This document shows positions 7,298-15,352 of a stretch of 64,000 nt of DNA, one piece after another. How positions within the stretch are numbered: position 1 is the first letter of the stretch; every line of letters starts with the position of its first letter. Position numbers and translations under genes: made by a program. The notes beneath the pieces are model-generated. The model was given only the letters and a program-made list of their open reading frames with translations, was not told the DNA's origin and did no database searches. Source of the stretch: Lederbergia wuyishanensis (lineage in GTDB: Bacteria > Bacillota > Bacilli > Bacillales > Bacillaceae_C); contig NZ_JALIRM010000001.1 of NCBI RefSeq assembly GCF_022900255.1, positions 930,001 through 994,000 on the forward strand. Direction: 5' to 3'.

Positions 7298-7959
7298 CAA
7301 TAGGCATTCATTATTATATTTTCTGCAAGGTTTAAATCCGGTTCTGTTGATGAAATAATTTCTTCCACCGAATAGCCAGTGGCCACTTCTTTTAACACGA
7401 GACCTGTTTCCGTTACGTCAATAACCGCTCTATCTGTTATTATCCTATCTACCACCTGTTTTCCTGTTAAAGGTAGACTGCAGAAATTCAAGATTTTTGG
7501 TTCCCCAATCTTATTTACGTGCTCCATCATGACAATAATTTTTCCAGCACCGTGAACGAGATCCATTGCTCCTCCCATCCCCTTGATCATTTTACCTGGG
7601 ATCATCCAATTTGCCAGATCTCCATTCTTTGAAACTTCCATTCCGCCTAATATTGCGAGATCAATATGTCCTCCTCGAATCATAGCAAATGATTCTGCAC
7701 TATCAAAATAGGCTGCACCTTGAATCGCTGTGACTGTTTCTTTGCCAGCATTGATTAAATCGGCGTCTAGTTCTGATTCCTCCGGATAAGGTCCAATACC
7801 TAACAACCCATTCTCAGATTGTAGGACAACTTGTTTTTTAGGTGATAAATAGTTGGCTACTAGGGTAGGCATACCGATTCCTAAGTTTACGTAATACCCG
7901 TCTTTAATTTCTTTCTCAACCCTCATCGCCATTTTTTTTCGAATATTTGATCGATCCAC
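7297..7959 (-). CDS. scoB: 3-oxoacid (succinyl-CoA) CoA-transferase subunit B
   Basis: This subunit transfers CoA between succinyl-CoA and acetoacetate (or a similar acid). At 220 residues it is the typical B-subunit length, with [13 protein letters not shown] near the start. The [10 protein letters not shown] motif carries the catalytic glutamate that forms the thioester. [10 protein letters not shown] is also typical. An upstream in-frame TTG (7965) lies 1 nt from the SD; GTG 7959 lies 7 nt from GGGGGG and is preferred. The stop of scoA is 13 nt upstream, so the two form an operon. With the HMG-CoA lyase at 11.2 kb this fits leucine and ketone-body use. Confidence 0.88.
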   Translation of the reverse strand: MDRSNIRKKMAMRVEKEIKDGYYVNLGIGMPTLVANYLSPKKQVVLQSENGLLGIGPYPEESELDADLINAGKETVTAIQGAAYFDSAESFAMIRGGHIDLAILGGMEVSKNGDLANWMIPGKMIKGMGGAMDLVHGAGKIIVMMEHVNKIGEPKILNFCSLPLTGKQVVDRIITDRAVIDVTETGLVLKEVATGYSVEEIISSTEPDLNLAENIIMNAY

Positions 7960-7972
7960 ATTCAATCCCCCC

Positions 7973-8662
7973 TTATGTTTTTATTGTTTTTCTCTCAATC
8001 CTTTTTTCCTGATGCCCCTGAATAATTCTCTGAACGTAAACACTCGGTGTATGGATTGTATTTGAATCTATTTCACCTGTTTTATAAAGAATTTCCACTT
8101 CTGCAATCGTCACTTTTCCTGCTGTAGCAATAATAGGGTTAAAGTTCCGTGCCGTTTTACGATACACAAGGTTTCCCATTTCATCCCCCTTCCAAGCTCT
8201 CACAATACTAAAGTCGGCAATAAGTGCCTCCTCGAGTACATATGATTTTCCGTTGAATTTCCTTATTTCTTTTCGGTCCGCCACCAATGTACCAACTCCC
8301 GCAGGAGTATAAAAAGCAGGAATCCCTGCGCCCCCTGCGCGAATTTTCTCCGCCAAGGAACCTTGCGGAATCAATTCCACCTCAATTTCCCCTGAAAGCA
8401 CTTGTCTCTCAAACTCTTTATTTTCACCAACATATGAACCAATCATCTTTTTGATTTGTTTGTTTTTAAGCAATAATCCAAGTCCCCAATCATCAACTCC
8501 GCAATTATTCGATATAATCGTTAAATCCTTAACATTCTTATTGCGAAGCGCCAATATTAAATTTTCTGGTATTCCACAGAGACCAAAACCGCCCACCATC
8601 AGAGTAGAACCATCTTGAATTCCACTTATGGCCTCCTCAAAGGATGTATATACTTTTTTCAA
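7973..8662 (-). CDS. scoA: 3-oxoacid (succinyl-CoA) CoA-transferase subunit A
   Basis: The partner of the downstream B subunit. The N-terminal CoA-transferase family I signature [19 protein letters not shown] is present, then [12 protein letters not shown] and [19 protein letters not shown] 8662 is chosen: AGGAGG is exactly 8 nt upstream, and the upstream in-frame ATG (8680) overlaps that SD. The result is 229 residues ([12 protein letters not shown]), the normal size. The acid substrate cannot be read from sequence; succinyl-CoA:3-oxoacid is the usual Bacillus activity (ScoAB). Confidence 0.88.
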   Translation of the reverse strand: MKKVYTSFEEAISGIQDGSTLMVGGFGLCGIPENLILALRNKNVKDLTIISNNCGVDDWGLGLLLKNKQIKKMIGSYVGENKEFERQVLSGEIEVELIPQGSLAEKIRAGGAGIPAFYTPAGVGTLVADRKEIRKFNGKSYVLEEALIADFSIVRAWKGDEMGNLVYRKTARNFNPIIATAGKVTIAEVEILYKTGEIDSNTIHTPSVYVQRIIQGHQEKRIERKTIKT

Positions 8663-8817
8663 TTTTTCATCCTCCTTCATTATCCAACCGTTTTATCACG
8701 TGTTGTATCTTTCAAAAGATTGGTTTATTCCTTATAATAGATATGAATGAAACCTTTTTTTAACCATCAACGTAATTAATTTATATAGAAAAGAAGCGAT
8801 AAGGAGTAGATGCGGGC

Positions 8818-9468
8818 ATGAAACCTGTTTTTACATTTTTTCTCGGCATGTTTGCCGTCTCGGAAACCATATTACTATGGGTCATTTTATTTAGTGGTTC
8901 CGTCCTAGGATTTTTACCTTCTACTGTCACCGCATTACTAGTAGGCGGTCTTACATTTTTTGGGATAAAACTATATTCTGATCGTAAATTTTTGAAAAAA
9001 AATAAATTGACAAGAAAAGAATATGTGTATATACAAAAAAACTTAGCGGAAGCAAAGAAAAAAATTAGCAGATTACAAAAAGCATTTTTCTCTGTTAGAA
9101 CGATGGGGGCCTTTAAACAGTTATATGAATTAAGCAGATTATCAAAGAGGATGTACACAATCATCAATAAAGAACCAAGACGTTTTTACCAATCTGAGCG
9201 TTTCTTTTTCTACCATCTTGATTCTGTAGTGGAACTCTCCGAAAGATATGCTTTGCTCGCTTCCCAACCTGTTAAAAATGAAAAAATGTATATTTCCCTT
9301 AAGGAAGCACAGAGTACGTTGGAAGATTTAAGTGAGTCTATCAAAAAAGATATTTATCGTGTTCTTTCAGCTGATATTGATGATTTGAACTTTGAATTGG
9401 ATGTTGCAAAACATTCCTTAAAAAAATTGGAGTATAACCCCCTCGAAGATGAAAGGAGAACTAAATAA
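8818..9468 (+). CDS. xpaC: XpaC-family protein (5-bromo-4-chloroindolyl phosphate hydrolysis protein)
   Basis: 216 residues. Two hydrophobic segments lie near the N-terminus (about 4-28 and 33-55, the second ending [11 protein letters not shown]). A long helical, Lys-rich cytoplasmic part follows with coiled-coil character (about 70-210). Size, topology and the overlap with a TelA-family gene match B. subtilis xpaC-yaaN. The name comes from a phosphatase-like phenotype; no phosphatase motif is visible and the true function is unknown. Its TAA and the next ATG share an A (9468), indicating translational coupling. In B. subtilis the pair lies near the replication origin, so its position here is different. 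Confidence 0.85.
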   Translation: MKPVFTFFLGMFAVSETILLWVILFSGSVLGFLPSTVTALLVGGLTFFGIKLYSDRKFLKKNKLTRKEYVYIQKNLAEAKKKISRLQKAFFSVRTMGAFKQLYELSRLSKRMYTIINKEPRRFYQSERFFFYHLDSVVELSERYALLASQPVKNEKMYISLKEAQSTLEDLSESIKKDIYRVLSADIDDLNFELDVAKHSLKKLEYNPLEDERRTK

Positions 9469-10649
9469 TGAGTTCACAAAATAAAGAAACTGAAACAGTA
9501 TTAAAAACAGATTTTTCAAGCCTTGATGATCTTCTAGCAAATCCATTTGGTGAACAAGAGATTGTGCCAATAAAACAAGAACCATTACAACAAGATGTTA
9601 AACCTGTCAGACTTGTGGACAGCTTGCCTGAAGAGAACAAGAAGCGCGCTCTTGAACTTGCCAAACAAATTGATCCTGCCAATCATCAAGCTGTAATTGC
9701 TTATGGGACGCACGCGCAATCTCAATTATTAAATTTTTCAAGTTCAATGTTGGATCATGTTCAAAGTAAAGACATTGGTCCAATTGGTGATATTTTAAAC
9801 GATTTAATGAGTAAGCTCCGAGATGTTAATCCAGATGAGCTTTCCCCCGAAAAAAAGAACTTTTTCGCAAAAATGTTTGGTAGAATTTCTAACTCAATTC
9901 AAGAAGTGATGTCTAAATACCAAAAAACCGGAGCACAAATTGACCGAATTACTGTGAAATTGAATCAATCTAAACAAACTTTAATAGATGATTTAAAGAT
10001 GCTTGAACAATTATATGAGAAAAATAAGGAATACTTTCATGCTTTGAATATTTATATTGCAGCAGGAGAGTTAAAAATTGAAGAGCTGACCACTAAGACG
10101 ATTCCTGAGCTTAAGAAAAAAGCTGAAGCTTCGGGCGATCAAATGACGTATCAGGAAGTTAATGACATGGTTCAATTTGCAGATCGACTTGAAAAGAGGC
10201 TGTATGACTTAAAATTAAGCAGACAAATTACAATCCAAAGTGCACCGCAAATCAGAATGATTCAAAATACGAACCAGGCACTCGCTGAGAAAATCCAAAC
10301 TTCCATTATGACAGCCATTCCACTTTGGAAAAACCAAATTGCAATTGCATTAACTCTTATTCGTCAACGCCAGGCTGTTGAGGCACAAAAGCAAGTATCT
10401 AAAACAACAAATGATCTATTACTGAAAAATGCTGAAATGTTAAAAACAAATACAATTGAAACAGCTAGAGAAAACGAACGTGGACTAGTTGATATTGAAA
10501 CATTGAAGAAAACACAATCTAACTTAATTACGACACTTGAAGAAACAATCAAAATTCAACAAGAAGGCCGTGCAAAACGCGCCCAAGCAGAGCAAGAACT
10601 TGTCTCAATGGAAAACGAGTTAAAACAAAAATTACTAAAACTTACGTAA
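9468..10649 (+). CDS. yaaN: Toxic anion resistance (TelA/YaaN) family protein
   Basis: 393 residues, almost entirely alpha-helical, without transmembrane segments. It has the TelA-domain features: an acidic/Gln-rich N-terminus, [60 protein letters not shown] and [19 protein letters not shown]. The family is linked to tellurite and cell-envelope stress resistance, but the mechanism is unknown. Translation is coupled to xpaC by a 1-bp overlap. A strong terminator follows. Identification is confident; function is not. Confidence 0.87.
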   Translation: MSSQNKETETVLKTDFSSLDDLLANPFGEQEIVPIKQEPLQQDVKPVRLVDSLPEENKKRALELAKQIDPANHQAVIAYGTHAQSQLLNFSSSMLDHVQSKDIGPIGDILNDLMSKLRDVNPDELSPEKKNFFAKMFGRISNSIQEVMSKYQKTGAQIDRITVKLNQSKQTLIDDLKMLEQLYEKNKEYFHALNIYIAAGELKIEELTTKTIPELKKKAEASGDQMTYQEVNDMVQFADRLEKRLYDLKLSRQITIQSAPQIRMIQNTNQALAEKIQTSIMTAIPLWKNQIAIALTLIRQRQAVEAQKQVSKTTNDLLLKNAEMLKTNTIETARENERGLVDIETLKKTQSNLITTLEETIKIQQEGRAKRAQAEQELVSMENELKQKLLKLT

Positions 10650-10684
10650 TGTTCAAGGACTTAATGAAAATGACAATGCCTATA

Positions 10685-10734
10685 AAAATAGACTTGTTCC
10701 ATTATTTAAAGGGAACGAGTCTATTTTCTTTTTT
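10685..10734. terminator. Strong bidirectional terminator after yaaN
   Basis: AAAATAGACTTGTTCC (10685-10700) pairs with GGGAACGAGTCTATTTT (10711-10727) with one G-T pair, then TTCTTTTTT. The reverse strand also ends in TTTTTA. It also covers the 3' end of the putative lipoprotein gene on the minus strand. Confidence 0.8.
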
Positions 10735-11017
10735 CTGATGAAATATAACTAGTTATTTTCTTGTCGGCGTAAGGCATTCTCGTAATGAGAATTGGATCCT
10801 TTAAATTTGTGTTGGGAATTTGCTGTGGTACCAAGCCACTTGGCATATATTCAATATTCTTGGCTTCTGGAGGAAGTGGGATAGAAACAGAGTCCATGAT
10901 GATGATTTTTTGTTTATCCTGTTTACTTCTTGTTTCCTGCGCTATCTCCGTGTTGCTACAAGCAATTAAAGTAATATTTAACATAGAATTGAATGTACAT
11001 AAAATAAACTTTTTCAT
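10721..11017 (-). CDS. Putative small lipoprotein, unknown function
   Basis: From ATG 11017 the product has 98 residues. It starts MKKFILCTFNSMLNITLIAC, a short positive n-region, a hydrophobic stretch and a lipobox-like LIAC at about residues 17-20. A polar region with IIIMDSVSIPLPPEA and a basic C-terminus follow. A further ATG at 11029 gives a GGG-containing extension. The ribosome binding site (GGGTGG) is weak. No relative is recognised. Against it: the stop lies inside the yaaN terminator and the hydrophobic region is modest. It could be a real lipoprotein or a chance frame. Confidence 0.4.
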   Translation of the reverse strand: MKKFILCTFNSMLNITLIACSNTEIAQETRSKQDKQKIIIMDSVSIPLPPEAKNIEYMPSGLVPQQIPNTNLKDPILITRMPYADKKITSYISSEKRK

Positions 11018-11165
11018 ACCACCACCCATATAATAGACGAAATAATAATCGCTTAGTTTTTAAAGGTTAGTTTTCATCTTTATGCAATCGAACATAAGCT
11101 GCCCTACTTTTCATATTTTAATGTAATAGCATTTTTTTCAAAATCTTCTTTTAGGAGGAGTTAGG

Positions 11166-12071
11166 TTGGTTTTACCAGAAAAGGTGACAATCATTGAAGT
11201 AGGGCCACGAGATGGATTGCAAAATGAAGACAATTTTATCGATACTGAGACTAAGAAAGAATTCATTAAGACATTGGAACTAGCGGGAATTCTGGAAATG
11301 GAAATCACCTCTTTTGTATCACCAAAATGGGTTCCGCAAATGAAGGACGCCTTTTCGATTGTGAATTCTCGACCAACAGGAATTCGCGGTATTGCCTTAG
11401 TTCCAAATCGAAAAGGAATTGAAAAAGTACTGGAAACCGATTGTAAAAATATTGCAGTTTTCGTAGGCGTGAGTGATAGCTTTAACAAAAAAAATATAAA
11501 TAAATCAACGCGGGATAGTATGGAGGAATTATTACCGATTATTGCTGAATTAAAAGCTAAAGGTTTTTTTGTTCGCGCTTGCATCTCAACCGCTTTTTAT
11601 TGTCCATACGAAGGGAAAATTTCGACCAAAGAAACCGTAAAGCTTTGCCGGGAATTCACTGCAGTCGGTGTCGATGAACTAAGTGTTGCGGATACAATTG
11701 GAATGGCGACACCTGTAGAATCTTTTATACTTTTTTCCGAACTAAAGAAGGAGCTGCCTTCTATGATGATTGCTGCCCATTTCCATGATACGAGGAAAAT
11801 GGCGCTCACTAATATTTATGCTGCCCTTCAAGCAGGGATCGACCGTTTCGATACATCTGCTGGAGGGATAGGCGGTTGCCCATTCGCACCAGGGGCAAGC
11901 GGCAATGTAGCCACTGAAGATGTTGTATATATGTTTGAACGAATGGGGATTGAAACTGGAATTGACCTTGATAAACTTGTCAATGCGATTGATGTAGTAG
12001 CCCCTCACCTATCTAGAGAAATCGAATCGGGGTATTATCGACTCTCTAAAAAAGATATGGGCGATATGTAG
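11166..12071 (+). CDS. mvaB: Hydroxymethylglutaryl-CoA lyase
   Basis: This enzyme cleaves HMG-CoA to acetyl-CoA and acetoacetate at the end of leucine degradation. The 301 residues show the DRE-TIM family motifs: EVGPRDGLQNE (catalytic Arg-Asp) at about 11-21, EITSFVSPKWVPQM, NINKST, AAHFHDTRKMALTN with metal His residues, and GGIGGCPFAPGASGN with the active-site Cys. The start is TTG, 7 nt after AGGAGG (11153-11158). It resembles B. subtilis YngG. It stands alone here and not in a yngJIHGFE-type operon; the ScoAB CoA-transferase 3 kb away would use its acetoacetate. Confidence 0.92.
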   Translation: MVLPEKVTIIEVGPRDGLQNEDNFIDTETKKEFIKTLELAGILEMEITSFVSPKWVPQMKDAFSIVNSRPTGIRGIALVPNRKGIEKVLETDCKNIAVFVGVSDSFNKKNINKSTRDSMEELLPIIAELKAKGFFVRACISTAFYCPYEGKISTKETVKLCREFTAVGVDELSVADTIGMATPVESFILFSELKKELPSMMIAAHFHDTRKMALTNIYAALQAGIDRFDTSAGGIGGCPFAPGASGNVATEDVVYMFERMGIETGIDLDKLVNAIDVVAPHLSREIESGYYRLSKKDMGDM

Positions 12072-12080
12072 TAGGTGGCT

Positions 12081-12123
12081 AGTGGAATTAACACGTCATC
12101 AGAAAACGAGTGTTGATTCCACT
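12081..12123. other. Long hairpin downstream of mvaB without T tract
   Basis: AGTGGAATTAACAC (12081-12094) pairs with GTGTTGATTCCACT (12110-12123) with one G-T wobble, around a 15-nt loop, 10 nt after the mvaB stop. Neither side has a T run, so it is not a typical terminator; it could stabilise the mRNA 3' end. Nothing else is recognisable up to 12280. Confidence 0.5.
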
Positions 12124-12280
12124 TCAAATCGTGATTGTGATCGACTTTCTTTAATTTTGGGCAGGATTAAGATTAAACTATGATATTATATTTCATCGCG
12201 AATCCTTCATTAATTCTCGATGTAACTCATTGTATTTCTAATTTCTTCGTGAAGACGCATAAAAGTTAAATTGACCCTTT

Positions 12281-12613
12281 TCAGTCCGATACGACATTGC
12301 AATTCATTCGCCCATTTAATATTTGTCCTGGGCTTGATAAACGAAATGATTGGGTTTCTTGAGAGTAATCAATTTTCAATTCTTCATCAAAAAAAATAGC
12401 TTTCGATTTTTCTATATAAACGTTCATCTTACCAGTTCCAATTAACATATCCTCTTTATGCAAATCTTGCTCACGGATTAATTGCAAGGTAGGGACACCA
12501 CTGACCGCACAACCGCACCCGTCAGTTTCATATTTCAACTTTAAGATTAGTTTTTTTCCGTCCATTTTCCTCTTGATTTGCTGGGCAGCTTCTTCTGAAA
12601 TTGAAATTTTCAT
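12281..12613 (-). CDS. yqkB: HesB/IscA-like Fe-S biogenesis family protein YqkB
   Basis: 110 residues with the HesB-like beta fold: MKISISEEAAQQIKRKM at the N-terminus, then KYETDGCGCAVSGVPTLQLI around residues 30-50, and a C-terminal LSSPGQILNGRMNC. The Cys pattern differs from true IscA/SufA (no C-terminal GCGC), as in B. subtilis YqkB, so carrier function is uncertain. ATG 12613 is preferred over the ATG 27 nt upstream because AAAGGAGA lies 8-9 nt before it. Single gene. Confidence 0.82.
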   Translation of the reverse strand: MKISISEEAAQQIKRKMDGKKLILKLKYETDGCGCAVSGVPTLQLIREQDLHKEDMLIGTGKMNVYIEKSKAIFFDEELKIDYSQETQSFRLSSPGQILNGRMNCNVVSD

Positions 12614-12728
12614 TATCCAATCTCCTTTCTTTTTTTCCATTCTAACACATACCTTAAGTAGTAAGGTTGCATTTCGTCTCCATTCCTTCTACTATTAATA
12701 GGAGTAGTTTTTTAAGGGGGATATTAAT

Positions 12729-12941
12729 TTGGAAAAAGTACAAATCAAAGTTATGGACAACGGCTCTTATCGAGTATCGGGTGACGTTGAATTAATTGAT
12801 GTTGATGGAAATGTATTTGAAACAAAACAAGTTTTTTCTTTATGTCGCTGCGGGCTTTCCAGTCGCAAACCGTTTTGTGACGGCACGCATAAAGGAAATT
12901 TTGAGTCGTGTGTTCGTGCAGAAAAAGTATTAAATGATTAA
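12729..12941 (+). CDS. CDGSH iron-sulfur domain protein
   Basis: 70 residues containing the CDGSH-type 2Fe-2S binding motif CRCGLSSRKPFCDGTHKG near residues 38-55: three Cys and one His as ligands. Family members bind a redox-active 2Fe-2S cluster; the cellular role of the short bacterial forms is unknown. The start is TTG with AAGGGGG about 8 nt upstream. It is a single gene with its own terminator, divergent from the yqkB Fe-S-type gene. Confidence 0.88.
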   Translation: MEKVQIKVMDNGSYRVSGDVELIDVDGNVFETKQVFSLCRCGLSSRKPFCDGTHKGNFESCVRAEKVLND

Positions 12942-12949
12942 CCGAGATG

Positions 12950-12975
12950 CCCGCAGCTTATTGCGGGTCCTTTTT
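12950..12975 (+). terminator. Terminator after the CDGSH gene
   Basis: CCCGCA (12950-12955) pairs with TGCGGG (12962-12967), followed by TCCTTTTT. Stop-to-stem distance is about 8 nt. Confidence 0.75.
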
Positions 12976-13306
12976 ATTCCATAATAACCATCTGATCAAT
13001 CTTCTCAGCGGAAATCCTTACCATACGTCCATTCTTATCCACTACACGAAATTCCTTATTTATTGCATCAAAATAATGAATTTTCCCTAATACTTCTTTG
13101 TAATGCCGATCGATAAAATGTGTAATCATCACTTCTTTCCCGAATTCCATTGCTACACCCGCTATATCATTTAGCATTTCCAATTTTTGTTCATCGGACT
13201 GCTTTAATTGTTCATACGTGTCTTCTTCTGTCCATTTTCGAAGCATTGTGACATGCTCCGGAAGCATAAGTGAATTCCATTTTATACGGCCACGATCTCG
13301 AATCAT
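12974..13306 (-). CDS. yqjX: YolD-like protein (partner of Y-family polymerase)
   Basis: 110 residues of the YolD-like family (MIRDRGRIKWNSLMLPEHVT at the start, then KEVLGKIHYFDAINKEFRV). Such genes sit beside UvrX-type polymerases and look distantly UmuD-like or regulatory; function is not established. An in-frame extension to 13438 overlaps the polymerase gene, but GGAAGG at 13315-13320 lies 8 nt before ATG 13306 and MIRDRG is the family N-terminus. The gap to the polymerase stop is 40 bp, so it is probably the second gene of the same SOS operon. Confidence 0.88.
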   Translation of the reverse strand: MIRDRGRIKWNSLMLPEHVTMLRKWTEEDTYEQLKQSDEQKLEMLNDIAGVAMEFGKEVMITHFIDRHYKEVLGKIHYFDAINKEFRVVDKNGRMVRISAEKIDQMVIME

Positions 13307-13346
13307 TACGGACACCTTCCTTTTACAAATCTTCAATATCATTAAT

Positions 13347-14609
13347 TTAAGCTTTATGTCCTCCCACAAGAGCCGCCCTCTTCCTTGCCGTTCCCGCATT
13401 CGTATAAGAAATCGCTCGTAATAAGGACACTCCTCCATGGCGTCTACGAATTCGATCTACGGTGTAACCAAGCTTTTTTTCACTTACTTTTCTAGGTTCA
13501 AATAAATTTAACTGAACATATTTATCATCCACCACATTTGCTAATGCAATAGAAATTTGCCGTACCGTCTTTCCTGTATAATGTGTTTCAAACAATTTCA
13601 AGCAAATACGATATAAATCCATCGTTATATTTGTTGGTTCCTCTACTGTGTATGATCGTAAAAATCCACCACCAAACTCTTTATCGCTATATCCAATGCC
13701 AAGGCTGATGGTTCTTCCCGCCTTTTTACGCTCTCTTGCCCTTCGCGCCACTTCTTCACACATTTCGAGAATGACACAAATAATCTCCTCTTTATCCTTA
13801 TAATCACGAAGCAAAATTTGACTCTTTCCAAAACTGATTTGCCCTTCTATAATCGGAGCCCCTAATTCAGACAAATCTACTCCCCATGCATGGTGGTAAA
13901 GTTGGTTCCCCATCACTCCAAATTTTTTCTCGAGTAAGTGTAAATCCGAATGGGCAAGCTGCCCCACATTAAAAATTCCCATACTGTTTAACGTTCTCTC
14001 TACTCTTCTTCCGATTCCCCACATTTCTCTAAGTGGAGCAACCGGCCATAGTTTTTTCGGAACATCTTCGTAGGTCCATTCCGCTATTCCGCTTTTTTTT
14101 GCCTCAAGGTCAAGGCAAAGCTTTGAAAGAAGCATGTTGGGTCCGATGCCAATAGAACACGTTAGCTGGAACTCTCGGAATAGCTCATCCTTGATTTTCT
14201 CTGCAACTAAACGAGCATCTCCCCATAGATCACTTGTTCCATCGATTTTGATAAAGCTTTCGTCCACGCTATACACATGAATTGCTTCTTTCGGAACATA
14301 ACGATGAAAAAGACGGGTAATTTCAGTAGCAACTCGCAAATAAGTACTCATTTTTGCCTCTTCAAGCCGGATTCTTTCATCATCTGGTATTTCAAAAAGC
14401 CTAGAGCCCGTTTTAATCCCAAAATCTTTTTTCAAACGTGGAGATGCCGCGAGCACGACACTTCCAGGCTGCTTCAAGTTTCCAACAACTGCAAGATGGC
14501 ATTCCAGCGGATCGTATCCGAGCATCACGGCCGAACAGCTAGCATAAAAGCTCTTCATATCAATACATAATATTTTGTCATGTGGAAGCTTGCTATAATC
14601 AACAACCAT
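13347..14609 (-). CDS. uvrX: Y-family DNA polymerase, UvrX/PolY2 type
   Basis: A 420-residue translesion polymerase. Catalytic residues are D17 (CIDMKSFYASC) and D116-E117 (VDESF). Fingers and palm are present, then HhH motifs (MWGIGRRVERTLNSMGI). A C-terminal clamp-binding motif QLNLFEP lies near residues 374-380. The UmuC/UvrX branch is shown by PHDKILCIDMKSFYASCSAV and the YolD partner downstream. In B. subtilis yqjW-yqjX is SOS-induced. The ATG has AGGAGG upstream, but just 17 bp above the start codon the sequence becomes repetitive (from 14627), and the likely promoter with a LexA box is about 460 bp upstream. Confidence 0.92.
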   Translation of the reverse strand: MVVDYSKLPHDKILCIDMKSFYASCSAVMLGYDPLECHLAVVGNLKQPGSVVLAASPRLKKDFGIKTGSRLFEIPDDERIRLEEAKMSTYLRVATEITRLFHRYVPKEAIHVYSVDESFIKIDGTSDLWGDARLVAEKIKDELFREFQLTCSIGIGPNMLLSKLCLDLEAKKSGIAEWTYEDVPKKLWPVAPLREMWGIGRRVERTLNSMGIFNVGQLAHSDLHLLEKKFGVMGNQLYHHAWGVDLSELGAPIIEGQISFGKSQILLRDYKDKEEIICVILEMCEEVARRARERKKAGRTISLGIGYSDKEFGGGFLRSYTVEEPTNITMDLYRICLKLFETHYTGKTVRQISIALANVVDDKYVQLNLFEPRKVSEKKLGYTVDRIRRRHGGVSLLRAISYTNAGTARKRAALVGGHKA

Positions 14610-14626
14610 ACCTATGCCTCCTAATA

Positions 14627-15051
14627 GAAAAGCGTAAGCGCCTCGTTAGCCCTGACAAGCAAATGTTCTGAGGAAAAAAAGTCGGTTCTTTGACTTTTAT
14701 TCCTCAGGTTATTTGACCTCGAGGGGCTAGGCGCTGGAGCTGGACAAAGAAAAGCGTAAGCGCCTCGAAAGTGAAGGAAGGCTAAAAACACAACGTCCTG
14801 TTGCAGGCTCAGGTAGCGACATCCTGTCGCTTCGCCTGCACTAGTACATCCGTGTACGTCGCAACGCCTTCCTGACCCGCATCCTGCGGGCCTCCGACAA
14901 GCAAATGTTTTGAGGAAAAAAAAAGTCGGTTCCTTGACTTTTATTCCTCAGGTTATTTGACCTCGAGGGGCTAGGCGCTGGAGCCGGACAAAGAAAAGCG
15001 TAAGCACCTCGAAGGAAGGTTAAAAACACAACGTCCTGTTTGCTGCTTGGT
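14627..15051. repeat. Tandem palindromic intergenic repeats (two full units plus a partial)
   Basis: The unit begins GAAAAGCGTAAGCGCCTCG, continues with CGACAAGCAAATGTT, an internal hairpin (CTGAGGAA pairing with TTCCTCAG around AGTC/GACT), and ends CTCGAGGGGCTAGGCGCTGG, whose end can pair back with the beginning. Unit 1 is 14627-14748. Unit 2 is 14749-14992 and has an extra insert with its own hairpins (AGCGACA/TGTCGCT and nested GCAGGC/GCCTGC). Unit 3 (14993-15051) is only the start. A decayed relative (GACAAGCAAATATTCTGA) lies near 15178-15196. The sequence is more GC-rich than its surroundings. Similar GCGTAAGCGCC repeats occur in many Bacillus genomes. Confidence 0.85.
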
Positions 15052-15065
15052 GCTAAATAACTAAC

Positions 15066-15124
15066 CGAACGTTTGTTCTATATATTATATGCAATATATT
15101 AGCTGAAAGTACCTATTTTTTCAA
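15066..15124 (-). promoter_or_regulatory. LexA box and sigma-A promoter for uvrX
   Basis: CGAACGTTTGTTCT at 15066-15079 fits the Bacillus LexA (DinR) operator CGAAC-N4-GTTCG with one final-base difference. On the minus strand TTGAAA (15119-15124), 17 bp, TAATAT (15096-15101) forms a good sigma-A promoter, with the operator just downstream of its -10. The only minus-strand gene it can serve is uvrX, starting at 14609. A plus-strand hairpin with a T run (AAAGTACC 15106-15113, GGTACTTT 15127-15134) overlaps this promoter. Confidence 0.7.
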
Positions 15125-15282
15125 ATGGTACTTTTTTCTAAATTAGAAAGCCCGTAATGAAAGGCTAGCCTTAGGCGACAAGCAAATATTCTGAAACGTA
15201 AAAAGTTGTTCTTTGACTAGCTTCACGGAACGACGGTGATTGGAGATAAACAGTAGAAATTTATGCCTTCTTTACTTTGCAC

Positions 15283-15332
15283 AAAAAAACTCATAATTAT
15301 ATCTCGTTAAAAGAGACATAATTATGAGTTTA
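15283..15332. terminator. Terminator after yqjQ
   Basis: AACTCATAATTAT-a-TCTC (15289-15305) pairs with GAGA-c-ATAATTATGAGTT (15313-15330). On the minus strand it is followed by seven T residues. It ends the yqjP-yqjQ unit. Confidence 0.8.
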
Positions 15333-15352
15333 TAAAGATATAGATAATGTTT

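Noticed and set aside
11138-11584. 148-residue minus-strand frame over mvaB
   Set aside because: It is antisense to the HMG-CoA lyase, whose motifs are intact on the plus strand.
12185-12260. Very short minus-strand frame (MRLHEEIRNTMSYIEN) after yqkB
   Set aside because: Only 16 codons, and the nearest AAAGGG is 14 nt away. It is too little to support.
13307-13438. N-terminal extension of the YolD-like protein into uvrX
   Set aside because: The family begins MIRDRG, and GGAAGG is correctly spaced for ATG 13306.
14841-15029. 62-residue minus-strand reading frame
   Set aside because: It lies wholly inside the palindromic repeat, and its protein changes with each repeat copy.
14627-15051. 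CRISPR-like direct repeats
   Set aside because: Only 2.5 long units, nearly identical throughout, with no short repeat/unique spacer alternation and no cas genes. They are palindromic intergenic repeats.
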